Shown: piece by piece, positions 1-11,860 of the stretch
How positions within the stretch are numbered: the first letter of the stretch is position 1
Layout: the number at the start of each line of letters is the position of its first letter
Assembly: GCA_019009955.1 (NCBI GenBank)
Contig: CM032229.1
Location: forward strand, 145,993,501 to 146,057,500
DNA from: Riptortus pedestris
Lineage: Eukaryota; Arthropoda; Insecta; Hemiptera; Alydidae
DNA length: 64,000 bases
Reading direction: 5' to 3'
Notes under the pieces: generated by a model
What the model was told of the DNA's origin: nothing
The model's database searches: none
Seen by the model: the letters and a program-made list of their open reading frames with translations, nothing else
Program-made: the position numbers and the translations under genes

Positions 1-591
1 TTCTGTACATTTGGTGCATGATTAACTCTTTTTTCTCATTATTGTTCTGTTGAATAAATTAAATTTCATTCATATTTAATAATTTTGAAAATAGTTCGCA
101 ATACTGACCAAAAAATATGTATAAAATAAGGCACCCTTTTTTAAAACAAACAAAATTTTCGAACATGCATTCAGAAGCACTAATTAGAAGTCATTAAAAC
201 GAGTATAAATATAGAATTTGTAATAAGAGTAAAAAATGCATTATACTTGATAAATATTCTTTCGAAAGTAGGTCGGAACTAAAAAAAAATGAGGGATTAA
301 TGAAATAGCAAGAAACCAGTTTTCCTTCACTAGGCTAATTTCTTTGGAACATAGTTAAATCCAGATCTGACTGTCAACTATGTCGTTTAACCAGATTTTT
401 GTAATTACTAACGATCATACCACTTATAGCGTTATTCAAATAATCCAATTCGTCCTTCGCAAAATTTATATTTTCCTCATTTGGACGTGGGTTAATTTAT
501 ATTACAAACGTTAGAAGTTTAATCATTACTCGGTCGTACGATGTTGTTTATTAATATCTTTCTCCTATTTTTTTTATTTAATTACCCGGTT
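1..591. other. AT-rich sequence, nothing recognised
   Basis: No open frame, repeat family member or RNA motif can be supported here. It ends where a decayed SINE copy begins. Confidence 0.5.
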
Positions 592-720
592 CAGGTTACT
601 TTTGTGAGATACGGCGGTGGTCTTAATTCACTCGGTAAACCCAAAATCAAGAGTTCGATCCCCTAAGCAATAGGAACTTATTTAGTGACTAAAGCCAGCA
701 GATTTCCTACGTATAAGTAT
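592..720 (+). repeat. tRNA-derived SINE, decayed copy
   Basis: It shows the SINE head order: a GTTACTTTTGTGAGAT A-box region, 'ggtaaacc', a B-box-like GAGTTCGATCC, then 'aataggaacttatttagtgac'. Better copies at 36719 and 56764 define the family. The 3' part is lost. Confidence 0.6.
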
Positions 721-779
721 GACTCACTAGCAATGTCTTCCACCACTCTCTCTCCATATATTGTCTATTTCTAGGTCAA

Positions 780-1450
780 AAATCTATGAATAATAGTCGG
801 GGCTTACTGAAGGCCAAGATCAAGAAAGCACTAATAACTCGCTTAACATTTGAGTTAAGAGAAAATGAATATTAGAAAAACATTTTAGGTCACCAATAGC
901 TTAACAAGATTAGTTCTATAACGTTTTTCGACCCGACTTATTGTAAAGGAGATATTTAAAATTTTCAAATCCCCACCTCTCTATCCACCCTTTTCCAGAT
1001 CGGAACAATTAGTGTTGAAAGAAACAGTTAATATAAATGTCGATATGGTACAGAACAAATAAACAATTTCGAGTTAGAAACGAATCCTCCCATCTATACC
1101 CACATTATTCCAATTCCGATTTCAGTCAACGACAGTGTTGACTGAAACGGCTGAATATCGTGTATGGTATTGATCAAAAAAACATTTTCAAGATAAGAAC
1201 GTAAAATCTTAATTGGTGACGTCATCAAACAACGTATATGTATGCACCTCACACGGTAGAAGCTGAATGAATGAAATATGCCTCCAATAAAGTGATTCAT
1301 GACGTAACAGCATATTGTTGATATGGTATGAGCATGAGTGGAGGGGGGGGTACCGAATGCTGTAAACTAAAAACGCAAATATCTCAATTAATACTCTTGA
1401 TAGACAAAATAAGTATATAACAAAAAGGATCTCTAACCTATTACATTTTA
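780..1450 (-). mobile_element. HINE-like element, decayed inverted copies
   Basis: Two diverged stretches (about 795-1190 and 1330-1440) match the body of the microsatellite-cored family read in reverse: 'gcaaatatctcaattaat', 'ttcgacccgacttattgtaaaggagatat', and the Gly-rich 'gtggagggggg' tract. Neither terminal motif is preserved. Confidence 0.55.
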
Positions 1451-1494
1451 TTGGTTTTATACACTTCCGGCGTATTATAATGGAGATATGCATT

Positions 1495-1615
1495 TTAGCA
1501 GATTTCCCTTCAGGGAAATCAGCTATTGAGATCGTACTCATGACGCGATTTTGGAAAATTTTCTTCAAATGTCCATCGATCCTACCCAGGAGATGACGAA
1601 AATGAGGTTCGTTCA

Positions 1616-1683
<68 letters not shown>

Positions 1684-2130
1684 TGTTAACGCTCTAGCGG
1701 TCGCATTTTTGCGATTTTTGTTTGATCGTTACCAAACTCGATATTTAAACGTTTTATGCAAAAAGACAGATCAAGTTCGTTAATGGCTGAAATCGGACCA
1801 GTGGGAGGGGGGTTTAGAGGGGGGGATTTTCGAAAATTCGAAATATCTCCGTTACCATACTTCGGATCAAATAATTGTATAGAACCAATCTTATTGCAAA
1901 TTAAATTTACTATAAATATTGTTCTACACATTTATTCTCTATCGTGAATGTTAACCGAGATATTTGCTTTTTTATTAAATTTGGGCCGATAAGGGATGAC
2001 TGTTTCCCGCCAAAAGCTAGTTCGGCCCTTTGCCGCAACTGTTCGGCTCTCGTATGGAGATTTTCGTATTGTATAACTTCACGTGGGAAATCTGCTTAGT
2101 TTACGCAGCCCCTGCGTGACGGACTTTTTT
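1495..2130 (+). mobile_element. HINE-like element, near-complete
   Basis: It starts at TTAGCAGATTTCCCTTC, with a small dyad GATTTCCC-TTCA-GGGAAATC, and continues 'tattgagatcgtactcatgacgcg'. A TA microsatellite occupies 1620-1680. Then come 'gtctgttaacgctctagcgg' and the common body. It ends in GGGAAATCTGCT, 'tagttt' and the hairpin ACGCAG-CCC-CTGCGT followed by GACGGAC and a T run. The inverted subterminal pair, 3' hairpin and fixed microsatellite are the marks of Helentron-associated elements. No coding capacity is seen. This copy serves as the reference for the family. Confidence 0.8.
1620..1680. repeat. (TA)n microsatellite core of HINE copy
   Basis: An uninterrupted TA run of about 60 bases between 'gttcaaaaat' and 'gtctgttaacgc'. 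The same position is occupied by a microsatellite in nearly every copy of the family. Confidence 0.9.
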
Positions 2131-2137
2131 TAATTTC

Positions 2138-2352
2138 TCCCCTCTGCCCCTCACAAGTCCGACATCAACCATCAACGAACTTGATCATTAGTTTTACATA
2201 CAACGCTTAGGTATCGTGTTTGGTAACGATCAGACCAATATTTCTACCGCTAAAGCGTCAACAGACAAGTGTGCGCGTGTGTATATATATATGTTTGAAC
2301 ACATATTATTTTCGTCATCTACTAGGTAGGATTGATTGGCATTTACGGAACA
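2138..2352 (-). mobile_element. HINE-like element, partial inverted copy
   Basis: In reverse order it carries the 'aacgaacttgatc' block, 'ggtaacgatca', 'cgtcaacagac', a short GT/TA tract, and 'cgtcatctactaggtaggattgat'. Both ends are missing. It abuts the 3' end of the copy at 1495-2130 tail to tail. Confidence 0.65.
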
Positions 2353-3070
2353 GGTGAGATCCCCTCAAAATAAAGACGACTTTGCATTAGTTATGGCGAA
2401 TATATCGACATCCGCGCTCAAATAATTTATGCAGTCCAACAAAATAACCATAAGGCAGCTCACATCATTAAAATATTTACATTTTCATGCAATACGATGT
2501 TGTTTTTTTTTTAAATTAAATTCCTTGTTGTATATTTTGCAATGTGATTTGTGAAATGCCTTCGTCAACTGGTTGTGAGGAGAATGCTACAGTACTGTGA
2601 GGTAATGCTGAAGAATGATAATTATAGAAGCAATTTTAGCAGTTTTCAGATTTTAGGAAATCAGCTACGTGACGCACTCACTGGTGAATTTATACACTAT
2701 TTCTTCCTTAACTAGAATTCCTTGTAAACAAGAGTTATAATATAAGCTAGGCAGGAGATGGTTAGAGATATAATAGCTTCATGTGAAAATCCCAGGGATC
2801 CGTTCTAAATCAAGTCCATAAAAAGCTCTTCATTGTTCCGTTAGTTAAATGCATGTTTCAGCGTTAACAATGGGTGTGTAATCTTGTATAGTTGGCACCG
2901 CCATCTTTCCTCCACTAATTAGTGCACCTGCTAGATTCTGTTGGCAGTTTCTTGTAAATGAGCTAAAATTACCTATGCAGTTAAGATAGAGGTTTAGCTT
3001 TCGGACTAACAAGAGACCAAGTGATTTCTTTTTATTCTGGGCCCAATATTATTTATATTTTTTTAAAATT
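2353..3070. other. AT-rich sequence, nothing recognised
   Basis: No supportable gene or repeat is seen. A T run lies near 2503-2511. Confidence 0.4.
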
Positions 3071-3284
3071 TATGGCAAGGGTCTCCAATAAAAAAACATT
3101 TATTTCGGTGCAAACTTTATTGAAACTGCCCAACATATTTCGTGGCTTATTTGCAATCTCATCAGGGGCTATCCCTTTTAAAAAAATATATAAAAAAATA
3201 TTAATAACAATAAATTAACACACCCCTTAATAATTCTTTTCCTATGTATATATAAATGTATTTTATTGGAGACCCTTGCCATAC
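3071..3284. repeat. Foldback (MITE-like) repeat with about 33-bp inverted arms
   Basis: The left arm begins TATGGCAAGGGTCTCCAATA at 3071. The right arm ends TATTGGAGACCCTTGCCATA at about 3264-3283, its exact reverse complement, and near-matching bases extend the arms. The loop is about 150 bases. Flanking duplication is not clear. Class is unknown. Confidence 0.65.
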
Positions 3285-4514
3285 AATTTGAAGAATACAT
3301 AAACCAACTGGTAACTGACCTTTTAGGGACGTTCCACGTGATGATTGCACATGACCACTTAGTGGACTAGTATTCAGAACCAAGATTCCAACCAAGGGAT
3401 TTACGAAAACGTCTATCACAAAAGGGTGTACACCGGGTAAACTAGCGGATTTTTAGATGATAAAATGATTAACAGACGATGTCGTCTGAGTGTCATACCT
3501 CCAAAGTTAATGTCATCTGAACAATCAAGTTTCAGTATTTCGTTCAGAAAAAAATCCTAAAAAATGCCTTGGAATTTGATTTGAAAATGTATTGATAAAT
3601 GATATAACTGCTTAATGTGAATGTCTTATGAGTAGAAGATAAAGAACTGGCGATGAAGCGGAGAATGAAAATACAAAATAACTCAATTAATATCAGAATT
3701 AGTGAAACATATAATGAATGACAATTGTATGATGTCTGTATGGTTGTTTATCTACATCTAGTTTGAAAGCATTTAGACACAAATATGTGGTTTCTTTTTT
3801 GGATTTCAATTGTTTTTATTTCTCTATACATTTTTTATCTTTTGGACGAATCTGTTTGTTGTTATAATTTTAAATAGTTTATCTTGTCTTATCCCCCCCC
3901 CCCCCGATCTGTATATTTATTCTTGTCGTTTTATTATTAATAGTCGACAATGATTGTTTTTTCTCTTCTATTTTTTTATTTGTGCTACGTGTTAGGCTAA
4001 GGGTAAAAACTCTTTTGGGTGCTAGCACCTTTTTTTTATAAAATCCTTCATGGATTTTAAGGGGTTAGAGACCCCAATATTATTTGTTTATTTTGAAGTG
4101 TTATAGGTTAGAGGAATTTTTATAATCGTTATTTTGATGATATTTTTTTTGTTTCCTATTGTATTTCAAACCCAAATAAACAAGTAAAGTTAAATAACCT
4201 GAAAACACAACGACTCATGGACGACAACTCAGTACAACTTGAAGATAGTGCTCTAGCATTGAATGCACGTTGCCAGCTGTAGTCGATTATCTATCAGTGG
4301 TCATGGTCTCCGCCATCAGGAATGGCTACTGTACGTAAATGTTTACTTGACCAATACCATTAATCAATATCGTTCAGTGTTCAGCTTTTAGTTAACCCCT
4401 AATACTCAATCAAGAAACTATCACTTACATCAACAGCATCACTAATCCTACTTAAATATAAAGTCACGTTTACATTGGCTTTTAGTGCCAGGATATGATG
4501 AGAAAGTCTAGCTA
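3285..4514. other. AT-rich intergenic sequence with C homopolymer
   Basis: No gene is supported. A poly-C run of about 14 lies near 3892-3905. The segment ends in a relic of the HINE 3' terminus. Confidence 0.4.
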
Positions 4515-4565
4515 GTAGAAAATCTGCTAAGTGCACTAAGCCCCTGTGCAACGGCCATTTTTTTT
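4515..4565 (+). mobile_element. HINE-like 3' terminus relic
   Basis: Reads 'gaaaatctgctaagtg', then 'actaagcccctgtgcaacggcc' and a T run. This is a decayed form of the GGGAAATCTGCT plus hairpin plus GACGGAC-T terminus. Confidence 0.5.
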
Positions 4566-5127
4566 TTTGTTTGAGAGCTATAAAACGTGATATTTAACTG
4601 TTTCGTAGGAAACGTAAAAGGAATTTGTTTTATATTTGAACTAGGGACAGGAAGGGACCAAAGATTAAATTTAAAAAGAAATCATAATACCTCTGCTAAT
4701 ATTTGGGAAGAAATCCGTAATATAAATAATTTTATTTACATTGAAATATTGCACAATTTTTGCACAGATTCCACAAATGTTGTTTGCACAGATTTCTCAA
4801 CTCGTAAATTAACCAAGGGATATGCTTTTTTTTCTCAGTTTTTTTTATAACATATTCACGCCATTTTCACTTATAGGAAGTTTCACTAATTATGTTAAAT
4901 TGAGCTATTTGTTTTAATCCTTCAGTAAATATTCACTTTTACTCACGCCAATTACTTTTACTCATTTCCAAGTTGTATAATTTAAATAACTTATTCGAAG
5001 CTTCAAATCCAAGTTTTTCTTTTTGTTCGATTTTAGCAGATTTCCCTTAGAGGAGAATAAGATAAGGAAATAGAGAAGATAAGATTAAGATCTAAGGAAA
5101 TATTAACATAGGAAATAAGGAAAAGGA

Positions 5128-5184
5128 TCCACTTTACACTACTACAACTAATAGGGGCGGGATATCAACGAGTTACCACCCTTC
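5128..5184 (-). repeat. SINE 3' fragment (inverted)
   Basis: 'ctaataggggcgggatatcaacgagttaccaccctt' is the reverse of the conserved SINE 3' block 'ggtaacctgtagataacccgtcccgattag'. Confidence 0.5.
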
Positions 5185-5307
5185 TAGCAGATTTCCCTTC
5201 AGGGAAATCAGCTATTGAGGTCGTACTCATGACAAAATTTTTGAAATTTTTCTACAAATGTCCATCGATCCTACCCAGTAGATGACGAAAATGAGGTCCG
5301 TTCAAAA

Positions 5308-5363
<56 letters not shown>

Positions 5364-6137
5364 GTAACCTCTGTCTGTACATTGATTTTTTTCTCGAAAT
5401 TTCATGATAACTTTTCGTTTCACATGCCATCGACACCATATCTGCAATTTGTTTCTTTCGTGTATGTTTGTTTGTTTGTTTGTTACCTTTTCACGCATAA
5501 ACGGCTGAACCGAATTTTATGAAACTTGGTATGTATATTACTACTAACCCAACTTAGACTTTAGGCTATATTAATTTACTCTGAGACGAACAGGAGTGGG
5601 GGTTATAAGGGAAGCCTGAAATTAAAAATAGCGATATTTCGTTTTCTATTGGTTTTTCGGCAAATATGCACATAACAAAAGTTGTTTATTTTGTTATTTA
5701 GAGTAACTTTTGTTATATACACTTTTGTCGTATACCTAAGTATAAATGAGTTATACGTTAAAACTTTAGCGGGCACTAACGGCTGAACCGAACTTAACAA
5801 AACTCGGTATGTCAATTAGCATTAATTCTTCCATGATTATAAGTTATATTAAAATTTTTAGGTTTGAGCGGGAGGGGAGTTATAAGGGAGGCCTGAAATA
5901 AAAATTCACCTTATTTACATGTATAAGACACGGGAAATATAAATATATCGAAGACTGTGAAGAATTATCGAACAAATAATTCTATTATTAGCAAATCACC
6001 GGCAACGACGGGTATCAATCCTAAACACTGGGACAAGTAAATGTCAAAATATTGTGCAAAGTAAAGCCTTGCCAAAAAAAATACCATCAACATTAAGCCT
6101 CAAATGAATTCCCGGGCGAAGCCGGGTATCTGAGCAA

Positions 6138-6197
<60 letters not shown>

Positions 6198-6646
6198 GTA
6201 TATTTCTCTGTTACCGCTGTAGCGGTCGCTAATTTTTGATTGATCGTTACCAAATTCGATATTTAGTCGTTCTGCATAAAAAGAAAGATCAAGCTCGTTA
6301 ATGGCTGAAATCGGGCGAGGGGGAAGGGGGGGGGTTTAAGAGGGAGAATTTTGAAAATTCGAAATATCTCCGTTACTATAAAACGGATCGAAAAAGTGTA
6401 AAGAACCAATCTTATTGATATCTTGAATATAAACCGAGATATTTGCATTTTTATTAAGTATAACGGACGAGCTATGGTCCATACTGGTGGTGAGCTACTG
6501 CCGGGCGGGTTACGATTTCTTTTTACCGTTTGTATTTATTCACCTAATATTCACGGTGGTATTGTGTTAGCAGTACGTAGGTTTATCTATTATTAAAATC
6601 CACGTGGGAAATCTGCTTAGTTTACGCAGCCCCTGCGTGACGGACT
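5185..6646 (+). mobile_element. HINE-like element interrupted by a second repeat
   Basis: The 5' end is TAGCAGATTTCCCTTCAGGG at 5185, followed by the usual lead-in to a TA tract at 5311-5358. The family body resumes at about 6202 ('ctctgttaccgctgtagcgg') and runs to the GGGAAATCTGCT, hairpin ACGCAGCCCCTGCGT and GACGGAC end at about 6646. Between the two parts lies foreign sequence (5359-6138) and a second TA/TATG tract. The element is therefore either interrupted at its microsatellite or a composite of two copies. Confidence 0.7.
5359..6138. mobile_element. Unclassified repeat inserted at HINE microsatellite
   Basis: Two internal copies of 'acggctgaaccgaa' followed by 'aaac(t/)tcggtatg' occur near 5504 and 5780. 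Both are followed further on by 'ttataaggga(a/g)gcctgaaat', so the insert contains an imperfect duplication of about 275 bases. It ends with the dyad CCCGGGCGAAGCCGGG at about 6111-6126. Such text is familiar from Helitron-type elements of arthropods, but that assignment is inference. Confidence 0.45.
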
Positions 6647-7035
6647 ATTTATATAGGATGAATGGAATTTATAAATATGTCTAGTACGGTTGCGGCGGTA
6701 CCAGCACGTGCACCGCCTCCTTCAAGGCGCACTCCTTTAAAACAAAATTGACAGTTTTGACATTAGTGGTGGGAGGAGGGCGAAAAGGGGGAGTGGAAGT
6801 AATTTAGTATGGATTTATGAACGAAAGTTGGGGCACGTGGAATAATAAAGATGAGACGAGACCGACTGAATTGCAATCTCAGATAGAACTTAGTGGGAAT
6901 TAATAACTCACCTTTATTAAACTGTTATATTGGGTGGGAATTTCTTAAAATAAGTTCTGCCGATCAATTTAACGGAAAGGGACAGTAAAAATAGTGGCGG
7001 GAATAATGAAGGGGGAAGGGAGAACAACTGAATTG

Positions 7036-8345
7036 ATTATCTGGTAGTTTGATCTCGGAGAGTAAGTGGAGAAATGTGGAGAAAATGCAGAATAAATAAA
7101 TGTGTTTTCTGTATGCAGATTGTGAAGTAAAAAAGTATCGATATGTCACAAAAGTAAAATAGTTGAAAAACAAAATAGGATATCTAAGAAAATATGACAT
7201 ATTACCAACCACAGATGCATACGTAAACACAGATAATCTTGTTTTAACTGGATAATTGGATAAACTTTGAACTAATTGAAGGTGATATCTCAGGATCGGT
7301 AATTTGGCAGCCAGTAATTACATTTACCGACGGATTTGACAATGGTATTATATATACTGGAGAAATCAACCCCTACTTAATATATTTTATAAATGATCAA
7401 GTTCTGATATATTAATTTAATTTATTTCTAGTCTGTTATCCGACGATACTGTGAAATTACAGAATTTTCAGTTATATAGTTGTCTCAACGAAAGTGTGAT
7501 ATAAAATGTATGTTAGTAGTGATATTTTTGAATAATTATTTCCACATGAGTTATATAAACTAAAGATCAAACTGCAAATAGCTGAAACCGGTCCTGAAAT
7601 ACCAAAAGATTACTGTTATTCTAAAAATGTGCATTATTCCAGTCTAGTAGAAATAGTAATATTATACAATTTTTGTTCTATTTATCTTTTCTCTATGTAA
7701 ATAACTAATGGATTTATTTGTATTTTGTTTCAGTTTGCAGCCTTAAATAATTAGTCGCATTTCTGTTCATATCACAATGACAATACGCTAATATATCAAG
7801 ACACCTGTTAACAACTATTTACTCTTCAGTTTATATAATTATTATCTGGTAGTTAGATCTCAGAGAGTAAGTGAAATATGTGGAGAAAATGCAGAATAAA
7901 TTAATGTGTTATCTGTATGCAGATTGTGAAGTAAAAAAGATTCGATATTGGAGAATTTTCAGTTAAATAGTTATCACCAACGAAAGTGCGAAATAAAATG
8001 TATGTTAGTGATATTTTTGAATAATCATTTCCACATGAGTTATATAAACTAAAGATCAAATTCATAATAGCTGAAATATGTCCTGAAATACCAAAATATT
8101 ACTGTTATTCTAATAATGTATGTTATTCCAGTCTAATAGAAATTGTAATATTGTACAATTTATGTTATATTTATATTTTCTCTAAGTACATAAATTATGG
8201 ATCTATTTGTATTTTATTTTAGTTTGCAGCCTTAAATAAGCAGACTCAATTCTCCTCAAATTACAATGACAATACGCTAATACCTGTACATCAAGACACC
8301 TGTTTACAACTATTTACTCTTCAGTTTATACAATTAATAATTGTA
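7036..8345 (+). repeat. Tandem segmental duplication, second unit internally deleted
   Basis: Unit 1 (about 7036-7840) and unit 2 (about 7841-8345) both begin 'attatctggtagtt(t/a)gatctc(g/a)gagagtaagt' and both end near 'tttactcttcagtttata'. Shared text includes 'gcagattgtgaagtaaaaaag', 'ccacatgagttatataaactaaagatcaaa' and 'cagtttgcagccttaaata'. Unit 2 lacks about 310 bases corresponding to 7146-7455. No gene is evident inside either unit. Confidence 0.8.
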
Positions 8346-9116
8346 TACTCTTGACTTACAAATGAATATGTTTAATAATCGGTACAATGTAATTTAAGAG
8401 AAGCTGATTAAAAATTAAAAAAAAAACTACATATTGTTTTAATTTTTATCACACTTAATTATTTTTTTAATTCTTTAATTTACCTTATTTCTATAAGTTC
8501 ACAGCATGTTTGATATAACACTCTTCAATACAAGCGGAACGTATTAGGTAAAAATAAAAAAAAATAAAATCTTCTATCGTCATCCTTCATTAAGAAATTT
8601 CCAGTGGTTTCAATTAAAGGCATTTACTTACAAAAAACAAACATTCAATAATTTAATAATGTGGCTGATTTTATAGAGACTGAATTAAAACCAAAACAAA
8701 AAAAAAAACAATAAAAATAAATAAACCATCAATCAAAGGTAGTACTAAATTGGGGGAAAAAATTAAAAGGTGTTTTAAGCTTAAAACAGATCATTAAATT
8801 TTAAGGTGCCTGCTATACTAATACAAAAACACACACATAAACATAGCCAGTTTTAATAATGACAGGCATGTAATACATACTAATTTTGTATATAGAGCAG
8901 AGAGCGGAGATTTACATAATAGACAGCGTGAAGGGAGGCCGCGTAGGGGTTAGTGACCCACATCTCCAAGAACGAGGTACACACTAACCCGACTCTAGAG
9001 AACCGTATGCTTCGTTCGCACCCGTGAAAGTGACCCGTTCACCGCTTACACGCTCCGACTCTGTAATCGCCTGAACGTCCATACTCTAGATTCTCCGGCA
9101 TACATAATATTTTTTA
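8346..9116. other. AT-rich sequence with a GC-richer block
   Basis: Mostly AT-rich. The segment 8930-9100 is clearly richer in G and C than its surroundings and may be a fragment of a transposon or gene. No frame in it could be matched to a family. Confidence 0.35.
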
Positions 9117-9455
9117 ACAGTTTTCCCTCAAGGGAAATCTGCTATTGAGGTTCTACTCACGGCAAGACTTTCGAAAAGTTTATTGAAACGTGAACCCTAC
9201 CTAGCACCCCTAACCACCCTTACCTAGGAGATAAGTATAATAAGCCCGTTGCAGGTGCTGCATAAACTAAGCAGATTTCTCAAGTGCTGGAAATACACAC
9301 TAGTGAGCTCGCCTCACAATATATTCTATATTTCTAAATAAAAATCCCATGAGTAGACATGTAGGTTTATTGATGTCCGAAAACAAGAAAGAACGAATAA
9401 CTCGTTTAATATTTGAGATACAAAAGAAATGTTAGAACAAAAATTATCCTTTCCA
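9117..9455. mobile_element. HINE-like fragments, head-on
   Basis: 9117-9235 is the 5' end on the plus strand ('ttttccctcaagggaaatctgctattgaggttctactca'). 9240-9455 is an inverted 3' part ('gcaggtgctgcataaactaagcagatttctcaagtgc'). No microsatellite remains between them. Confidence 0.55.
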
Positions 9456-9530
9456 GAACCACTCATCAATAATCCCCTCCACGACGCCTCAAGAGACAAT
9501 GGCCCAGAGATCTCCTATAGAAGTTGTAAG
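9455..9530 (+). pseudogene. Jockey-like LINE ORF2 C-terminal end, fragment
   Basis: One frame reads SRTTHQ, a stop, then SPPRRLKRQWPRDLL. The RRLKR-W-P-DL tail is the usual C-terminus of Jockey-like non-LTR retrotransposon polyproteins. A related tail occurs at about 13055-13110. Only the last residues survive. Confidence 0.5.
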
Positions 9531-9837
9531 GGCGTGAGATTAGCTTTTGCGGTAATAATAGAAAATGTCGGCACCAAAATGTTTTGGCGGGAAGCTTTTT
9601 AAAGGCGAGAATAAGAGAGAGCATTAGACTGAACCATTTTGTATTTCTATTGAAAAGATGAGGGGAAATAACACAAATAACTATTTGAGTTCTCCTAAGA
9701 ATCAAGTATATTGAATTGATTAAAATTACATATAATACACGTTATAAATAGAGGTTGAACACGAAACAGAAAGAACTTAACTTTATAAACTAATTTAGCG
9801 GCAATATATACATATATACATAGAATGAGCGATAGGT

Positions 9838-10350
9838 CCTATATTGTGTGAGTACTCATTTGATACTTTGCGCAAATAATGCTAGCATTATTAAAATAGG
9901 CACCTGCGGGAAACGAAACGTTCCTAGAAGTGGAGTCCTCCTCCGTTGCTATGTTCTGTGTTCCGTAGAAGATCCGACTTCCAGCCGGTTGCGGCGATCA
10001 GCACAGGATGGCAGCTTTGCAGGAGATGAGAAACTGACTGTAACTCTATCACGGGTGAATTCCAACTGAGAGGGTTATCTATGAAGCGGTTATCTGTAGC
10101 GGAGGGAGTGGGCAAGGCCCCACTGGCCGTAGGAACGACCGCAGCGAGCGTCCAAGACCAACTGACTCTATCCTTGTAACTAGCCGATGCCTTCTTTAGC
10201 TGCAATGTAATATCCGCTGTAGGCCACAGCCTTGGTGATCTGCATATGTGTGGCGGGTTTGTGAACTCAGCGAGGGCGGGAGATTCTAATTGAAATGACG
10301 ACTGAACAGAAGTGTAAAGTGAAGTGATAGCAGTGGCTGTTTTCTTATCA
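9838..10350. mobile_element. Unclassified GC-richer interspersed repeat, copy 1
   Basis: It is about 85-90% similar, by eye, to 27876-28256 over most of its length. Both begin 'cctatattgtgtgagtactcatttgat'. Both carry the 18-base palindrome AATAATGCTAGCATTATT, and both contain GGAGTCCTCCTCCGTTGCTA and 'gatccgacttccagccggttg'. Copy 1 has an extra block of about 95 bases near 10065-10165. A 144-codon frame on the minus strand is not conserved in copy 2, so I do not call a gene. Copy 2 is flanked by a 5-bp duplication, so this is a transposed unit of unknown class. Confidence 0.6.
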
Positions 10351-10359
10351 AGTGCCATT

Positions 10360-11330
10360 CCTCCTTAGCTCTTGACTTCCTTGCCAGGCAGGGAGAGGCT
10401 GCTCCTCTCATTGTGGGGAAGAGTTGTGGCTTCTGTCAAGAGTGATGGAGGACGATTGTATTGTACATATAACGTTACCAAATGCATTTAAATGCAGACT
10501 GTAATATTAATAAGATAAAATAATAATAAAAAAAAATTGTTGACTATCAATAATTTAACAATATTGGTAATATAACATTTTTCGTTCCCTCCCCCCACTT
10601 TCCCCATTTCAATTTCAGTAATTAACGAACTTATCCTTTGATTTGCATAAAATGTTCTCATATCGAGTTTGGAACAATCAAACAAAAATCACCGAGTAGA
10701 TAAGAAATTACTTTTCGTTTGTTTCAGTTCAGAACATAAATTTTAACATTAATTAAAAACTTGGCAAAGTCTGTTTATAAACCCTTTTACCTCTCACTTG
10801 ATTTTATACCATTATTAAACTTAAGCTGACAATAGTATCCCGTTGGCCATTTTAATTTCAATATAAGTAATTAATTTTAATTTTCAAATTACTCTATACG
10901 AGTTTTCTCTAATATAATTTTTTCCCCTATGTCCCAAGTTCAATCCAATTTGATGCTTCACAATTTTATTTGCTTTTTCCTTTTCCCCACTTCAAAACTC
11001 AAAAACTAATATGTACAAATCCCGCATGGAAGTAATAAATTAAACTTGTAAGGTCCAATTTGATGAATGGATTTGGTTGCTATGTAGATAATGAAATATT
11101 GTTAGAAAAGTAACCTAATTCAATTAAATAACAAGTTTTTGGTTAGGGAAGAAGGTTCTTCTCTAAATAAAACTTGTTTATTTCCTACTAGTTCCACGTA
11201 TTACATATTTATTGACTAAAACTTATCAAATTACTTGAGAACTAATAAAAAAAATAATTATAATTACTGTTACATAGGCTCTTCGTGTTATGTTGGATTA
11301 AATATTATTTTTTAATTAAAACTTTAATTT
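10360..11330. other. AT-rich intergenic sequence
   Basis: No gene, repeat boundary or RNA signal could be supported here. A short relic of the HINE body may lie near 10575-10690. Confidence 0.4.
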
Positions 11331-11764
11331 TGTGGGTGGCGTCGGTGACCCTTCAGGCTATGGCGTGGATATGTTGACTACTACCCTCATTTAACAGGTC
11401 CTCCACAACGGGATGACATTAGTTCACGAGCCGCTCACCAGAGCACGCCAGTGTCATAGCGCTTATGGATCAGCGGGAGTCTAATGAGTGTATACGTCTG
11501 ACAGCCCCTCTGGATGTCTAATGCCTATGACTGTCCTAGATCTTGCCTAAAGGTCGACTAGGCAGACATAGGATGAACTGGCCAAAGACTCTTCGAATAC
11601 AATGGGGCCCGTTAGTCTACTGGAGACAACTCATTCCAGGGCCTCCTTGGTTAATAGGGGTTGAATGCCGAGTTGGTCATTCGTAAAACTCTGATCACTA
11701 GTCTCATTCGGGGGTGGCTAAAGATCTCAAAGGTCTATAATGACATCCAAAAAAAAAAAAAAAA
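11331..11764 (+). mobile_element. Retroposon 3' end with poly(A) tail
   Basis: A block of about 420 bases, markedly richer in G and C than both flanks, ends in 'tataatgacatcc' followed by about 16 A. This is the signature of a reverse-transcribed 3' end. It lacks an open frame and tRNA-like boxes, so it is probably the 3' UTR of a LINE or a longer SINE. The family is not recognised. Confidence 0.55.
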
Positions 11765-11860
11765 CACTTTACTTTTGTATTTTCTGTAATATTTTAACCA
11801 TTCGATAGGAACAAAATACCACCTCCATTTTTGAGGTGCTGGATGGTGAAGGAATTATTA

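Noticed and set aside
1209..1616. 135-codon frame on the minus strand
   Set aside because: It crosses the boundary between two HINE copies, and its N-terminal residues come from the conserved HINE lead-in.
9924..10358. 144-codon open frame on the minus strand
   Set aside because: It lies in an interspersed repeat whose second copy (27876-28256) has a different, shorter frame and lacks part of it. There is no family resemblance.
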